In this document: positions 24,849 to 35,400 of the stretch, one piece after another
How positions within the stretch are numbered: position 1 is the stretch's first letter
Layout of the letters: every line of letters starts with the position of its first letter
From: Nocardia macrotermitis
GTDB taxonomy: Bacteria; Actinomycetota; Actinomycetes; Mycobacteriales; Mycobacteriaceae
Length of the DNA stretch: 64,000 nt
Assembly (NCBI RefSeq): GCF_009604405.1
Contig: NZ_WEGK01000008.1
Span: 124,001-188,000 of the forward strand
Direction: 5' to 3'
The notes under the pieces: model-generated
What the model was told of the DNA's origin: nothing
Databases searched by the model: none
What the model saw: only the letters and a program-made list of their open reading frames with translations
Program-made: the position numbers and the translations under genes

Positions 24849-25916
24849 TCAGGTGCGGGCCGCGCGCACCCGGGCGGCCTCGCGATCGGCCCCGGCGGGC
24901 GCGGCGCCCAGCTTCATGCCGGCGAGTTTGGCCCGCAGATGTGCGGCGATGGTGATCGGCGGGTAGGCGTCCGCGCCGGGCGGCACGGTGCCGGGCAGCG
25001 GTTCGATCACCGCGTCGTGGTTGCCGTCGAAGAAGAAGGCCGCGGATCGGCGACGTTCGATCCGGCCGTCGACCACGGGCGGGTCCACGCGGTGCAGGGT
25101 CGACCGCCACACGTCGTTGGTCCAGCGCGCGAAGGCATCGCCGAGGTTGACCAGGAACGCGCCCGGATCGGGTGCGACCGGATGCCAGACCGCGTCGGGT
25201 CCGAGCACTTCCAGTCCGGCGACGCGATCCGCCCACAGCACGGTCAGAATCCCGAAATCGGTGTGCGCGCCCATTCCGGTGAGCGGCCCGTCCAACTCGA
25301 TCGCGCCCGGGGGCAGCGCGTAGTTGTTCATCTTGAGGGTGTCGATGGAGTGATCGACGAGATCGTCGAAATGGTTGGGGCGCAAGCCCAATGCGTCCGA
25401 ACAAGCCCGCAGCAGAGCCCGCGACAGCGCGGTCGCCTCGCGCAGGTACGCCGTCACCGACGAGCGGAACTCCGGCACGTCGGGCCAGCAGTTCGCCGGA
25501 TAGTCGGCCGCGGGCAGATCCAACCCCGGATAGGCCGCCGCCTCGGTCCCCACGGTGAACGACTCGTAGTAGTCGTGCATCCGATTCGCCGGAGCCACAC
25601 CGAGACTCATGCTCAGCGACTCCGATTTCGGTGGCGTGTAGCCGCGATTCTCGCCCGGACGGCGGAACTCGTGTTTGGTCCGCGCGGGTGCGCCGAAGAA
25701 GTCGTCGATCGCCGCGGCCAGCCCGTCGATCGCGGCGGCGCTCACACCGTGCCCGACGACTTGCAGGAAACCGACTGTGCGACAGGCATCGTCGATACTC
25801 CTCGCGACCGCCGCGCACGCCGGATCGGTGGCCGCACAGGCCGCCGGATCCAGATAGGGCGTGATGTCGACCGTGGGGACGACGAATTCGCCGTCCGCGG
25901 TGATGTTTTCGCTCAT
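24849..25916 (-). CDS. 2-oxoglutarate/Fe(II)-dependent oxygenase (isopenicillin N synthase-like)
   Basis: This is a 355-residue paralogue of the next gene. VPTVDITPYLD and RTVGFLQVVGHGVS form the N-terminal signature. The metal ligands are His and Asp in GAHTDFGILTV and His in STLHRVD, with an RRSAAFFFDG segment giving the 2-oxoglutarate-binding Arg/Ser. The start overlaps the stop of the ABC permease gene (ATGA), which ties oxygenation to uptake. The last 25 residues are Ala/Arg-rich and probably not part of the fold. Confidence 0.88.
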   Translation of the reverse strand: MSENITADGEFVVPTVDITPYLDPAACAATDPACAAVARSIDDACRTVGFLQVVGHGVSAAAIDGLAAAIDDFFGAPARTKHEFRRPGENRGYTPPKSESLSMSLGVAPANRMHDYYESFTVGTEAAAYPGLDLPAADYPANCWPDVPEFRSSVTAYLREATALSRALLRACSDALGLRPNHFDDLVDHSIDTLKMNNYALPPGAIELDGPLTGMGAHTDFGILTVLWADRVAGLEVLGPDAVWHPVAPDPGAFLVNLGDAFARWTNDVWRSTLHRVDPPVVDGRIERRRSAAFFFDGNHDAVIEPLPGTVPPGADAYPPITIAAHLRAKLAGMKLGAAPAGADREAARVRAART

Positions 25917-26767
25917 CGAGCACCTCCCGAACCGTGCCAGCGCCCGACCGCGAGCCGGGACACCGCCGAACAGACGACGAATACGACCACACCGAACGCC
26001 GCCGCCAGCACGATCGCCGCGATCAGGTCGGTGGAGCGCAGCTGCGCCCGGTAATCGTCCATCAGTGTGCCGATACCGGGTTGCCCCTGTGCGAAGAACA
26101 TGTCACCGATGATCGCGCCGATGATGACCTGCCCGGACGCGATCCGGAGCCCGGTCAGGATCGCGGGCGAGGCCGCGGGCAGTTCGAGCCGGACCAAGCG
26201 TTGCAGCCGCGAGGCCCGTCCCAGCGTGAACAACTCGTGCAGTCCCGGATCCACCGAGCGGAACCCGAAATGCGTATTGGTGATGATCGGGAACAGCGCG
26301 ATCATCACGCACACCGCCACCCGAGAGGTGGTGCTGTAGCCGAACCACAGGCCCAGCAGCGGCGTAATGGCCAGAATCGGAACCACTTGCAGCACAACGG
26401 CATACGGGAAGATCACCCGTTCGAGCCACCAGGTCTGACTCATCAGCGCACCGACCGCGATCCCGATCACCGCGGCCGCCACGAACCCCATCCCGGCCAC
26501 CTGCGCCGTCTCACCCAGCGCGACGAGCATGGGACGCAGATGCACGGGATCGAGCAGCGACTCCGAGAGCACCGTGTGCGGTGCCGGGAGCAGGAACCGG
26601 CGTTGCGGACTGAGCACCAGATAGGACACCGCGTACCAGAGCGCGATACCCGCGACCAGCGCGCCAACGGCCACCGACCCGCGCCCGAACCGGGCCACCA
26701 GCCTGCGCGAGGCGGCCGGCGCGACCTCGGGGGTCCGGGCGATCGGAACATTCAGCACCGTACTCAT
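25913..26767 (-). CDS. ABC transporter permease (SsuC/ThiX/NitT-Tau type)
   Basis: This 284-residue inner-membrane protein has about six hydrophobic helices. The EAA loop that contacts the ATPase is visible as HELFTLGRASRLQRLVRLELP. The family transports sulfonates, nitrate, thiamine precursors and similar small molecules. Its start overlaps the ATPase stop (ATGA) and its stop overlaps the first oxygenase start. With the divergent NMT1-like binding lipoprotein it would form an importer. Confidence 0.9.
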   Translation of the reverse strand: MSTVLNVPIARTPEVAPAASRRLVARFGRGSVAVGALVAGIALWYAVSYLVLSPQRRFLLPAPHTVLSESLLDPVHLRPMLVALGETAQVAGMGFVAAAVIGIAVGALMSQTWWLERVIFPYAVVLQVVPILAITPLLGLWFGYSTTSRVAVCVMIALFPIITNTHFGFRSVDPGLHELFTLGRASRLQRLVRLELPAASPAILTGLRIASGQVIIGAIIGDMFFAQGQPGIGTLMDDYRAQLRSTDLIAAIVLAAAFGVVVFVVCSAVSRLAVGRWHGSGGAR

Positions 26768-27580
26768 GCCACACCTCGCAGCAGCCCCGAGATCCGCGCG
26801 ACGGTTTCGGTGTATTCGGGCGTGAATCGCAGCTCAGCGCCCCAGGATCCGCCGTCCCCGCGCTCACCGCGCGGCCGGGGCAGATCGACCTCGATCTCGG
26901 CCGCGATCCGGCCGGGCCGGGCCGACATCACGACCACGCGATCGGCGAGCAGCACGGCCTCGGAGACCGAATGCGTGACGAAGACCGCGGTGAAACCGCC
27001 GCGTTCGCACAGGCCCAGCAGTTGTAGCTGCATCTCCTGCCGGGTGAGTTCGTCGAGCGCGCCGAACGGTTCGTCCAGCAGCATCAACTCCGGTTCCAGC
27101 GCCAGCGCGCGTGCCAGCGAGACCCGCATCCGCATCCCGCCGGACAACGCCTTGGGCAGGTGCTCCGCGAAATCGGCCAGACCGACCGCGGCCAGCGCCG
27201 CGTCGACGCGCGCGACGTTCGGCGGACGGCATCCCGGCGAGTTCGACCAGCAGGGATGCGTTGCGGCGCACCGAAGCCCACGGCAGCAGCGTGGCGTCCT
27301 GGAAGATGAAGGCGACCGACGGCGTGCCCACCGCGACCGCACCCGAGGACGGCCGCTCCAGCCCGGCGGCCAGGCGCAGCAGCGTGGACTTGCCGCAGCC
27401 CGAAGGCCCGACGACCGCGACGAATTCGCCGCGACGCACCGACAGCGACACCGAGGACAGCGCCGTCGTCCCGGTCGGATAGGTCATCGACACCTCGTGG
27501 AACGACACCTGGTCGTTCGCTCGCAGATGCCGCGCGTCGACACCGTTACGGGTGTCGGCCAGCGGGGCGAAGGATGACAA
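26764..27580 (-). pseudogene. ABC transporter ATPase, frameshifted
   Basis: The reading frame is split. The first part (from TTG 27580, five bases after GGAGG) encodes an N-terminus with Walker A GPSGCGKSTLL and Q-loop FQDATLLPW. The second part, in another frame, encodes the signature LSGGMRMRVSLARAL, Walker B LMLLDEPFGALD and H-loop TVFVTHS-like FVTHSVSEA. The break is at a CGCGCGCG run (27207-27214). Restoring one CG unit gives a continuous protein of about 272 residues with the family-typical AERRARVDAALAAVGL. So the gene has either truly lost 2 bp or is affected by a sequencing/assembly error. All motifs are otherwise intact, and the downstream genes show no decay, which favours recent loss or error. 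Confidence 0.8.
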
Positions 27581-27647
27581 GGGAACCTCCGATGCAGGAA
27601 CGAGTTGCGAGCAGATTCGGCTCGCGGCGTGGATCCAGCATCTCGAT

Positions 27648-27696
27648 TGCATGTAATTACTGCGTGAACTATGCCGTGAACATCTTGTTACATGCA
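27648..27696. promoter_or_regulatory. inverted repeat with internal direct repeats in divergent promoter
   Basis: TGCATGTAA (27648-27656) and its perfect inverse TTACATGCA (27688-27696) flank 31 nt that contain CGTGAAC twice (27663-27669, 27675-27681; 12-bp spacing). This lies in the 242-bp gap between the divergent ATPase (27580) and binding-protein (27823) starts. It is a strong candidate operator for the GntR regulator at 23128-23826. Confidence 0.55.
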
Positions 27697-27822
27697 TCGC
27701 CCGGGCTTGTGGACTCGTCGCCCGGTGCGCGACCGTGTAGACGCCCCGGCACCGCAGGCCACCGCATCCACGACCGCTTCCGGTCCCCCGGTCCCGCCAC
27801 CGAACACGTTGCAGGAGAACAG

Positions 27823-28995
27823 ATGTCCCCATTGCACAGCCGCGTCGCCCGACGCGCGGCCATCCTCACCGCGGCGCTGTCCGTCGGCATCGGCACCCTC
27901 ACCGCGTGCGGCTCGTCCACCGCGCCCGCACCGAAGGTCTCGCTCGCCCCGGCGCCCGCCGCGCAACGCCTCGCGGACGTCTGCCCGGCCACGCTCACCG
28001 TGCAGCTGCAATGGCAGCCGCAGGCCGACATGGGCGGGCTGTTCCAGTTGCTCGGGCCCGATTACACGGTCGACACCGGCACCAAATCGGTCACCGGGAC
28101 GCTGGTGGCGCAGGGGAAGGACACCGGGGTCAAGCTGCGGTTGAAGTCGGGTGGGTCCGCCATCGGATTCCAGTCGGTCGCCTCCCAGATGTACGTCGAC
28201 TCGTCGATCGACCTCGGGCTCGTGCACGGTGATCAGGTCGTCGCGGCGAGTGCGGCCCAGCGTGTCGTCGGGGTGACGCCGCTGCTGACGCACAGTCCGG
28301 CGATCCTGATGTGGGATCCGGCCAAGCATCCCGGGCTCACCCTGCGCGGGCTCGCCGCGTCGCACGCCACCGTCGTGGTGTCCAAGGAGCAGACGTTCCC
28401 GACCTGGTTGCTCGCCAAGGGTTTCGTCACGAAATCGCAGCTGGACACCAGTTACGACGGCAGCCCCGCCCGGTTCGTGGGCGATTCCTCGATCGTGCAG
28501 CAGGGGTTCGCGGACGCCGAACCGTGGGAGTACCAGCACAACACCCCGGCGTGGAACAAGCCCGTCGCCGAGGCGCTCATCTCGGAACTCGGCTTCGATC
28601 CGTACGCGTCCAACGTGTCCGTGCGGGCCGATCGGCTCGCACAGCTGACGCCGTGCCTGCGGAAGCTGGTGCCGATCATCCAGCAGGCCGACGCCGACTT
28701 CGTCACCGCGCCGGCGGCCACCGACCAGCTGATCGCCGACGTGGTCGCGAAGGATCCGAGTTACGCCACCTACTCGCTCGCCGAGGCCGAATTCGCGTCG
28801 GGCGTGATGAAGTCGAAGGGGATCATCGCGAACGAGAACGGTTCGGTCGGCACCTACGATCCGGCGCGGGTGAGCGCGTTCGTCACCGATCTCGCGCCGC
28901 TGCTGGCCGCGCAGGGGTCGAAGGTGGATCCGAAGGTCGATCCGGCCGCGCTGTTCGATCCGCGGTTCGGTGATCGTTCGATCGGCATCCGGTGA
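27823..28995 (+). CDS. ABC transporter solute-binding lipoprotein (NMT1/THI5-like)
   Basis: This is a 390-residue lipoprotein. A Sec-type signal with Arg-Arg (VARRAAILTAALSVGIG) ends in the lipobox LTAC, so Cys is acylated and the protein anchored to the membrane. The mature part begins the family-typical LTVQLQWQPQADMGGLF segment and has the IDLGLVHGDQV region of NMT1-like periplasmic binding proteins. ATG 27823 follows GCAGGAGAAC. It partners the permease and the frameshifted ATPase encoded divergently; the ligand may resemble a pyrimidine or a heteroaromatic amine. Its TGA overlaps the GTG of the deaminase gene. Confidence 0.88.
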   Translation: MSPLHSRVARRAAILTAALSVGIGTLTACGSSTAPAPKVSLAPAPAAQRLADVCPATLTVQLQWQPQADMGGLFQLLGPDYTVDTGTKSVTGTLVAQGKDTGVKLRLKSGGSAIGFQSVASQMYVDSSIDLGLVHGDQVVAASAAQRVVGVTPLLTHSPAILMWDPAKHPGLTLRGLAASHATVVVSKEQTFPTWLLAKGFVTKSQLDTSYDGSPARFVGDSSIVQQGFADAEPWEYQHNTPAWNKPVAEALISELGFDPYASNVSVRADRLAQLTPCLRKLVPIIQQADADFVTAPAATDQLIADVVAKDPSYATYSLAEAEFASGVMKSKGIIANENGSVGTYDPARVSAFVTDLAPLLAAQGSKVDPKVDPAALFDPRFGDRSIGIR

Positions 28996-30359
28996 GGCCG
29001 ATCACGTTGCGGCCCACCGTGACCCGGATCCACACCGTGTCCGATGTGACCGTGTGGACCGGCGTCGCATGGCGACCGCACGCCGATGTGCTGATCGCAG
29101 ACGGCGTAGTCACCGAGGTTCGCGACCATGTTCCGGCGCACGGCCCGGGTGTGATCGACGGTGCCGGTGGGCATCTCGTTCCCGGCTTCGTGAATACCCA
29201 TACACACCTGCAACAGTCGCTGTGCCGGGGCGTCGGCGAGGGGCGGCCGCTGCTGGAGTGGCTGCTCGCCGTCGGCGAGGCGATGAACGCGATCACGCCC
29301 GAGCGCGCCTATGTGGCCGCGGTGGCCGCCGCACTCGAGGGTCTGCTGTCGGGGACGACGACGCTCGTGGAGCACATGTGGCCGCATCCGGCGCCGGAGG
29401 TGCACGACGCCGTACTCACCGCGTTGTCGGACGTCGGCGTGCGCGCGGTGCTCGGGCGGGGTATCGCCGACCGCGAAGATCCCACGCGCCGTTGGGGTTT
29501 CGACCCGCGGCTGATGCAGCCGCTGGACACCGCGCTGGCCGACACCGACCGGCTCGCCGCGGCGGCCGGGCATCACGTGACGCTGGGTCTGGCCGTGCCG
29601 AATCCGCGTTCGCTGACGGTCGAGGGGATGCGGACCGTCGCCACGTTCGCCCGGGAACGCGAGCTCACGGTGATGATCCATCTGTCCGAAACGGGCACCG
29701 ACGACGCGATGTGCCGTGAGCACGCCGGTCTGTCCGCGATCGATTATCTGGCCGAGGGCGGGCTGCTGAGCGAGCGGCTGCTCGCCGTGCACGGCGTCGA
29801 GCTCGACGCGGACGCGCGCCGGGCGCTGTCGGATGCGGGTGCGGCGGTGTCCTGGAATCCGGTGTCCAACATGCGACTCGGGTCCGGCGTCGCACCGGTT
29901 CCGGAACTGCTCGCGGACGGCGTCGCGGTCGGGCTCGGCGTGGACGGCGCCGGGTCCAACGATCGGCAGGACATGCTGGAGACGCTGCGCGCGGGCGCGT
30001 ATGTGCAGCGTGCGCATGCGCGCCGCGCGGATCTGTTCGACATCGGATCGATGCTCGCGATCGCCTGCGACGGTGCGTCGCGGGCGCTCGGACTCCCCGT
30101 CGCCGCCACGCCGGGCGGGGTGAGTGCCGGTCGGCTCGCCGACCTGACGCTGCTGCGGTTCGATCGGGACTTCGCGTGCCTGCCGGTGAGCGACCCCGGA
30201 GCGACACTGTTGACCTGCGGCACACCGCGAATCGTGGATACGGTGCTGGTCGGTGGTGACGTCGTGGTGGCCGACGGCCGCAGTACGCGAATCGACGTCG
30301 AGACGCTCACCGCCGCACTGCTCGCCCTCACCCCGACCGCCGCGCACCGGGAGGCGTGA
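28992..30359 (+). CDS. amidohydrolase, 8-oxoguanine deaminase/AtzB-TrzN-type
   Basis: This is a 455-residue amidohydrolase of the mononuclear-metal deaminase group. Seen: the His-x-His pair in VNTHTHLQQS near residue 70, His in MIHLSET near 228, His in AVHGVEL near 260 and Asp in GVDGAGSND near 318. The family deaminates or dechlorinates purine- or triazine-like rings (8-oxoguanine, guanine, hydroxyatrazine). It starts at GTG overlapping the binding-protein stop, linking uptake with ring deamination. Which substrate is used cannot be read from the sequence. Confidence 0.87.
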   Translation: MRPITLRPTVTRIHTVSDVTVWTGVAWRPHADVLIADGVVTEVRDHVPAHGPGVIDGAGGHLVPGFVNTHTHLQQSLCRGVGEGRPLLEWLLAVGEAMNAITPERAYVAAVAAALEGLLSGTTTLVEHMWPHPAPEVHDAVLTALSDVGVRAVLGRGIADREDPTRRWGFDPRLMQPLDTALADTDRLAAAAGHHVTLGLAVPNPRSLTVEGMRTVATFARERELTVMIHLSETGTDDAMCREHAGLSAIDYLAEGGLLSERLLAVHGVELDADARRALSDAGAAVSWNPVSNMRLGSGVAPVPELLADGVAVGLGVDGAGSNDRQDMLETLRAGAYVQRAHARRADLFDIGSMLAIACDGASRALGLPVAATPGGVSAGRLADLTLLRFDRDFACLPVSDPGATLLTCGTPRIVDTVLVGGDVVVADGRSTRIDVETLTAALLALTPTAAHREA

Positions 30360-30426
30360 GGATCGCTTCCGCGAGCGGGCACCCACCGCTCGAACACCGC
30401 TGGTCCGGTTCCGGCAGACTGTCCGG

Positions 30427-30990
30427 ATGGCACATTCGGCCGCGTACCGCCCCACCCCCGCCGACCTGGCCGCGGCGCAGGATCGCACCATCTCCGATCT
30501 GCTGGCGCCGGACCTGCGCGTACTGTTCTGCGGCATCAACCCCGGGCTGTGGTCCGGCGCGACCGGTCACCATTTCGCTCGCCCCGGAAACCGCTTCTGG
30601 CCCACGCTGTTTCGGTCCGGATTCACCCCGCGCCTGTTCCGGCCCGACGAAGAACGCGAACTCCTCCCCCTCGGCCTGGGCATAACCAACGTCGTCGCCC
30701 GCACGACGGCCAAGGCCAGCGAACTGACCGCCCAGGAATACCGCGACGGCGGCCAGGCACTCACCGAACGAGTGCTGCACTACCGCCCCCGGGTCCTGGC
30801 GGTCCTCGGCCTCGGCGCCTACCGCACCGCGTTCGGCCGCCCGAAAACCGTCGTCGGCCCGCAATCCGAAACGCTCGGCGACACCGACATCTGGGTCCTG
30901 CCCAACCCCAGCGGGCTCAACGCCCACTACACCCTCGACGCGCTGGCCGACGAATTCCGGAAGCTGAGGGAGACAACCGGATTCGAGTGA
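30427..30990 (+). CDS. mug: G/U mismatch-specific DNA glycosylase (Mug/MUG-TDG family)
   Basis: This is a 187-residue uracil-DNA glycosylase superfamily member. Motif A is FCGINPGLWSG near residue 34, with the catalytic-site Asn. Motif B is LPNPSGLNAHYT near residue 158, the DNA-intercalating NPSGLN loop of Mug. A GNRFW segment follows motif A as in E. coli Mug. It removes U or thymine mispaired with G, and ethenocytosine. The length is normal for the family. It is a stand-alone housekeeping gene 67 bp after the deaminase operon. Confidence 0.92.
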   Translation: MAHSAAYRPTPADLAAAQDRTISDLLAPDLRVLFCGINPGLWSGATGHHFARPGNRFWPTLFRSGFTPRLFRPDEERELLPLGLGITNVVARTTAKASELTAQEYRDGGQALTERVLHYRPRVLAVLGLGAYRTAFGRPKTVVGPQSETLGDTDIWVLPNPSGLNAHYTLDALADEFRKLRETTGFE

Positions 30991-31485
30991 GGTCGGTTCC
31001 GGCGAATGCCAACGGATCCGCCCACACCGCGCGACGCACCGGCATCGTCGTGTGCGACGGCGTGAGGTACTCACCTGGCCCGAACCTGCACAGGGTAGAC
31101 ACGCTTGCGGAGCGGGTCGACCGAACCTCCGCTGTGCGATTGTCGTTCCTCGCCCGTTGATCAGCGACCAGAATTCCCACAGCCGAAACCTCCTATTAAC
31201 CGGGGAATTGCATTCCGGCAGTTCTGCTTTCGCTTAATTACTCGGATCCAGGTGAGCCGTCGGCCCCGAGGGCCTGGTCGGAGGATGTGAGTGGGATGGG
31301 ACTGTTGGGGTGCGGCGGGTGTGACGAGCGGAGTTGTGGAGCCGAGGGGTCGAAGCGGGCTGTCGTTCAATCGAAACCTGTTGAGTAACAGGCGAATTCG
31401 AAGTGAACTACGAGCGAACGGGCGCTGATCGGGTGGGGGTGCGCCGGGGTGCGGTGCAGATGGTTCGGCGTCGGTGGCGTGAGCC
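30991..31485. other. intergenic region upstream of the giant gene
   Basis: This stretch of 495 bp has no well-supported gene. The centre (31195-31250) is A/T-richer than its surroundings and is the likeliest promoter area for the giant gene. A possible 33-codon, Cys-rich reading frame with GGAGGAT before a GTG (31287-31388) is noted, but it is too short to trust. An in-frame TGA at 31480-31482 fixes the N-terminal limit of the giant gene. Confidence 0.6.
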
Positions 31486-32415
31486 ATGAGTATCGAGATG
31501 CCCGCTGGGCTACAGTGGCTGTCGTATCTGGCGGGGTCGTCGTGGCCGAAAGGCGATGAGGACGCACTCTTCGCGCTGAGTCACGATTGGACCGAGGCTG
31601 CCGAAGGGCTCAAAGGGATCCTGACGCCGCTGCATCTGGCGTGTGACACCGCGTCGCAGAACTACAGCGGTAGTGGCGCGGACCAGATGAAATCCCAGTT
31701 CAATCAGTTCTTTTCGGGCGACCAGTCGATCGAGAAGATCATCCAGGGACTCGAGCAGCTCGCCGACTCGGTCTTCGACTGCGGACAGCAGACCGAGTAC
31801 GCGAAGCTGCAAATCATCATCACCCTGGCGGTGATGGCCGCGGAGATCGCGTACGCGCTGGCCACACTGTGGGGCGCGTGGGCCGTACCGCTCATCGAGG
31901 CCGAAGGCGCCGGGATCATGCGCCTGATCGCCTCGCGCCTGGCCGGAGCCCTCGCCGCACGCGCCCAGCGTCTGGCGGCGATGCCGCTGTGGAAGCTCAC
32001 CGCGATTCAGGTGCTCGAGCAGGGCGCGATCGGTCTCGGCACCGACGCACTCGCCCAGGGCATCGAACTCGCGCAGGGACACAGCAAGGGTTTCAACGTC
32101 AAACAGATGTTCATCACCGGCGCGGTCGGCGCGATCTCCGGTGGTGTGGCCACCCCGATCGGTCACCTCGGCGGTAAATACCTGGGCGGGTGGGTCGCCA
32201 AGAACGGCGAAATGACCTGGTGGAAAGCAGGTTTGGTCGCTGTCGGATCCGGTATCCCGGCCGGTGTGGTCGGCGCGGGCGCGGGCATCGTCGCGTATGG
32301 CGCGATCACCGGACAGTGGGAATTCGATCCCGCCGCGCTGATCGGCGGTGTCGGTGGTGGTCTCGTCGGTGGCGTGCACGGCGTGCTGGGGCACTTCCAG
32401 GGCAAGTTCACCGCC
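31486..32415 (+). other. domain: WXG100-like secretion domain plus glycine-rich hydrophobic stretch
   Basis: Residues 1-202 begin PAGLQWLSYLAGSSWPKGD and continue with helical segments (ALSHDWTEAAEGL, NYSGSGADQMKSQF, YAKLQIIITLAVMAAEIAYA). I associate this pattern with the WXG100-like N-terminal domain of large actinobacterial polymorphic toxins and CpnT-like proteins, which directs export through type VII (ESX) machinery. Residues 203-310 are Gly/Ala/Val-rich (ITGAVGAISGGVATPIG and GVVGAGAGIVAYGAI), a glycine-zipper-like region that could insert in membranes. Confidence 0.75.
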
Positions 32416-35400
32416 GCGGGCGGGTATGAGCCGCTACCCGGGTACAGCGCGGAGGACAAACCACCGGCCTACACCGACGGATCCTCCTCGTACGAGAAGA
32501 AACTCGGCGGCCCCGACACCAAGAGCGCCACCAACGGCAACTCGGGTGGCGCCACCAACCTGGGCGGGGAGAAGACCCGGGACAACCCGCCGCAGCAGAC
32601 GACCACGCGGGAAACCAACTCCCAGAACGGCATATCGCGCAGCACGCAGCCGCAGCACGCGCGCAGCACCGCGAACGACACGAACCCGGCGGCGGCGCAG
32701 ACCCCGCGCGGCACGAACAGCAGCCCGATCCGGCAGAGCAACGAATCGCACGTAGAGAACTCGAATGTGCGGGCGGGCGCCACGAATCCGATCCGCGAGA
32801 GCAACGGCACGCAGCAGCGCTCCGAGAACTCGCCCAGCGAGCAGCAGTCCACTCCGCTGCGCAGCGCGTCCGAGTCGAGTCCGGAGCGTAAGCCGTACCA
32901 GGCCACCGTCGAAGAGGTCCGCGACGAATCGGACACCCGGCCCACCGACAACCGAAGCGTCACGCCCACAGACGATCCCGTCGGCCAGCAGCATCGGACG
33001 ACCGTCGAGAAAGTTCCCGACAGCTCCGACAGCCGGATCGACCCGACCCGGACCAGCACCCAGAACCCCGAGACCCGATCCACCCCGCTGGCACCGCAGG
33101 AATCCACGGGCGGCTCCTCACGCGCCCCCAAATCCGATATCCCGCTGCGGAACCAGTCGCAGGACCTGTCCCGATCGATGTCGACGGACTCGACCACGAC
33201 ACGCACGGCGGCCTCCTCGCGCCCGAGCCTGTCCTCGCTCGACGACGGCTCACGGTCCACACCCCGGATCACCGCGGGAGCCAAGACCGAGCCCGCACCG
33301 AAAGCAACTGCCACACCATCGGTTTCGGAGCAATCGCGGATCCGATCGATGCCCGCCGGATCCGATCACGCCACGCCGGCGAACCGTCGCACCGAAACGC
33401 TGTCGGCGATCTCACGCCAGGACGAGGTCTCGCGCCCGAGCGAATCCCCGCTCTCCTCGCCGACGGACGAGACCCGCACCCTGCCGCACGAACAACAGCA
33501 GCCCCGGTCGACTCCGGACGACGTGCGCAGCTTCGAATCCCGCACGCACGCGGACAATTTCGCCGCCGAGCGGTTGAACACCCGGAACGACCTGCCCAGC
33601 GACGAGCGGGCGGCGTTGGACGGCAACCACGACATCGCCACCGTCAACGACCTGCTCCGCAACATCCCGCCCGATCGGATCGCGGACCGGCACGCCGAAT
33701 TCGCCGACGACCACGAGACCGCGAACCTGTTCACCGGCAGGGACGGCCTGGCCCCCGACCTCACCGCCCTGCGCGAGGTCCCCTCCGACACGTTGCGGGA
33801 TCGCCGGGACACGCTGCGGGACAACAAGACCCGCACGCCCGAACAGGAACGGGAGCTGCGCGCCCTCGAGGACATCCTGTCCCACGAGCAGCCGGACGAA
33901 CGCTGGAACCAGCTCCGCAACCGCGCCGCGCTGTACCGGATCTGGTCGGATTACTTCCGGCAACACCTGAACCGGTCGTTCGAGCCCGGCGACATCCAGC
34001 ACAACATCGACCTGCTCGACAACGCGACCGGGCACGAACTCCCACTGCCGCAGACGATTCGCATCGATCGCCCCCTCGACGACCCGGGCACTCTGATCGA
34101 CAAGAACGGTGAGCCGTTCACCGGCCGCAACACCCAGGACCTGGTCGACACCGTCCAGCACGAGTCCGGCTACATGTCGCTGCCGCTGCGCGACGAACCC
34201 GCCGCGGGCGGCGGTCCCTACCGCATGGAACTGGAGATCCCGCGCGGCACCCGGGGCGTCTACGTCGGCGGCGATCACTCCGACACCCATCACCTGCTGC
34301 TCGCCCGCGACATCACCTACCGGATCACCGGCGTCGGCCACGACAACGGCACCACCGTGATCCAGGCCCGGATCGAACCCCGGCCCGAGACCGAACATCG
34401 CAACCCCGCGAACCTCCACCGGGACGACGCCGCAGGCGGGACCGACCGCACCAAGGCCGATACGCCCGCCGCCACCCCCGAACGCGATCGGCGGGAGATC
34501 GAACGCCGGGATCAGCTGGCGCAGGAGATCCGCGGCGGTGAGACGCGGGACCAGAACGTCATCGAGACCCGTCAGCGACTCGACGACGCCACCGCGGCGT
34601 ACGAGAGCAGCCGCCGGGCCGTGGAAACCGCTGAGGCCGAACACGATCGGACCACCGAGACCGAGCACCCGGACAACCCGGAGCACGCGAACAACACCGA
34701 ACGCTCGACCGAGACCAACCGCTCGGACGACCCCGCGCTGACCGAAGCACACCAGCAACTCGACGAGGCCCGCGCGAAGCTGGAGCAGGCGCGGATCGAT
34801 CACGACACCGCGGTCGATCACGCGGTCGATCACCAGTACTCGATCCTCAAAGCCGAAGCCGAGCAACGCATCCGGGATGCGGATGAACACGCCGCCACCG
34901 TGCACAACGAAACCGAGAAGCAGCTGCGGGCCGCGCAGAAGCAGCTGTCCGATGCCCGCGCGAACTGGACCACCAGCCGCGACGCCTACAACCAGCGGGC
35001 CGCCGACCTCGAGGCCCGCCGGAACGGCGATCTGACCAAGAGCATCACCGAAGCCGACGTCCGCGTGCAGAAGGCTCGCGACGAACTCGCCGAGGCCCGC
35101 CGGGCCCACCGCGACGCGAGCGCCGAAATCGAGCCCGCCGCAAAGCATCTCGAGGCGTTGCGCAAGGACATCAACTCCCGCGCGGGCGAGGTGCGCCGCG
35201 AACTGGTCGAACGCGAGGCGCTGCTACGCGCCGCGCCCGGGGACCACAGCGCCGCGCTGGACAAGTCGATGCAGGAGCGCCACGCCGAGGAGTCGGTCGC
35301 GCGCGACGAACACGACGACGCGCACACCAGCAGTGGCAGGATCGCCCGATTCTTCGAGAGGATCGGTTCCGGCGGCGATCGGGGCACTCCCGGAATCACC

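Noticed and set aside
31161..31487. Minus-strand frame of 108 codons in the gap before the giant gene
   Set aside because: Pro/Arg/Leu-rich with no start signal or domain; the region looks like a promoter area.
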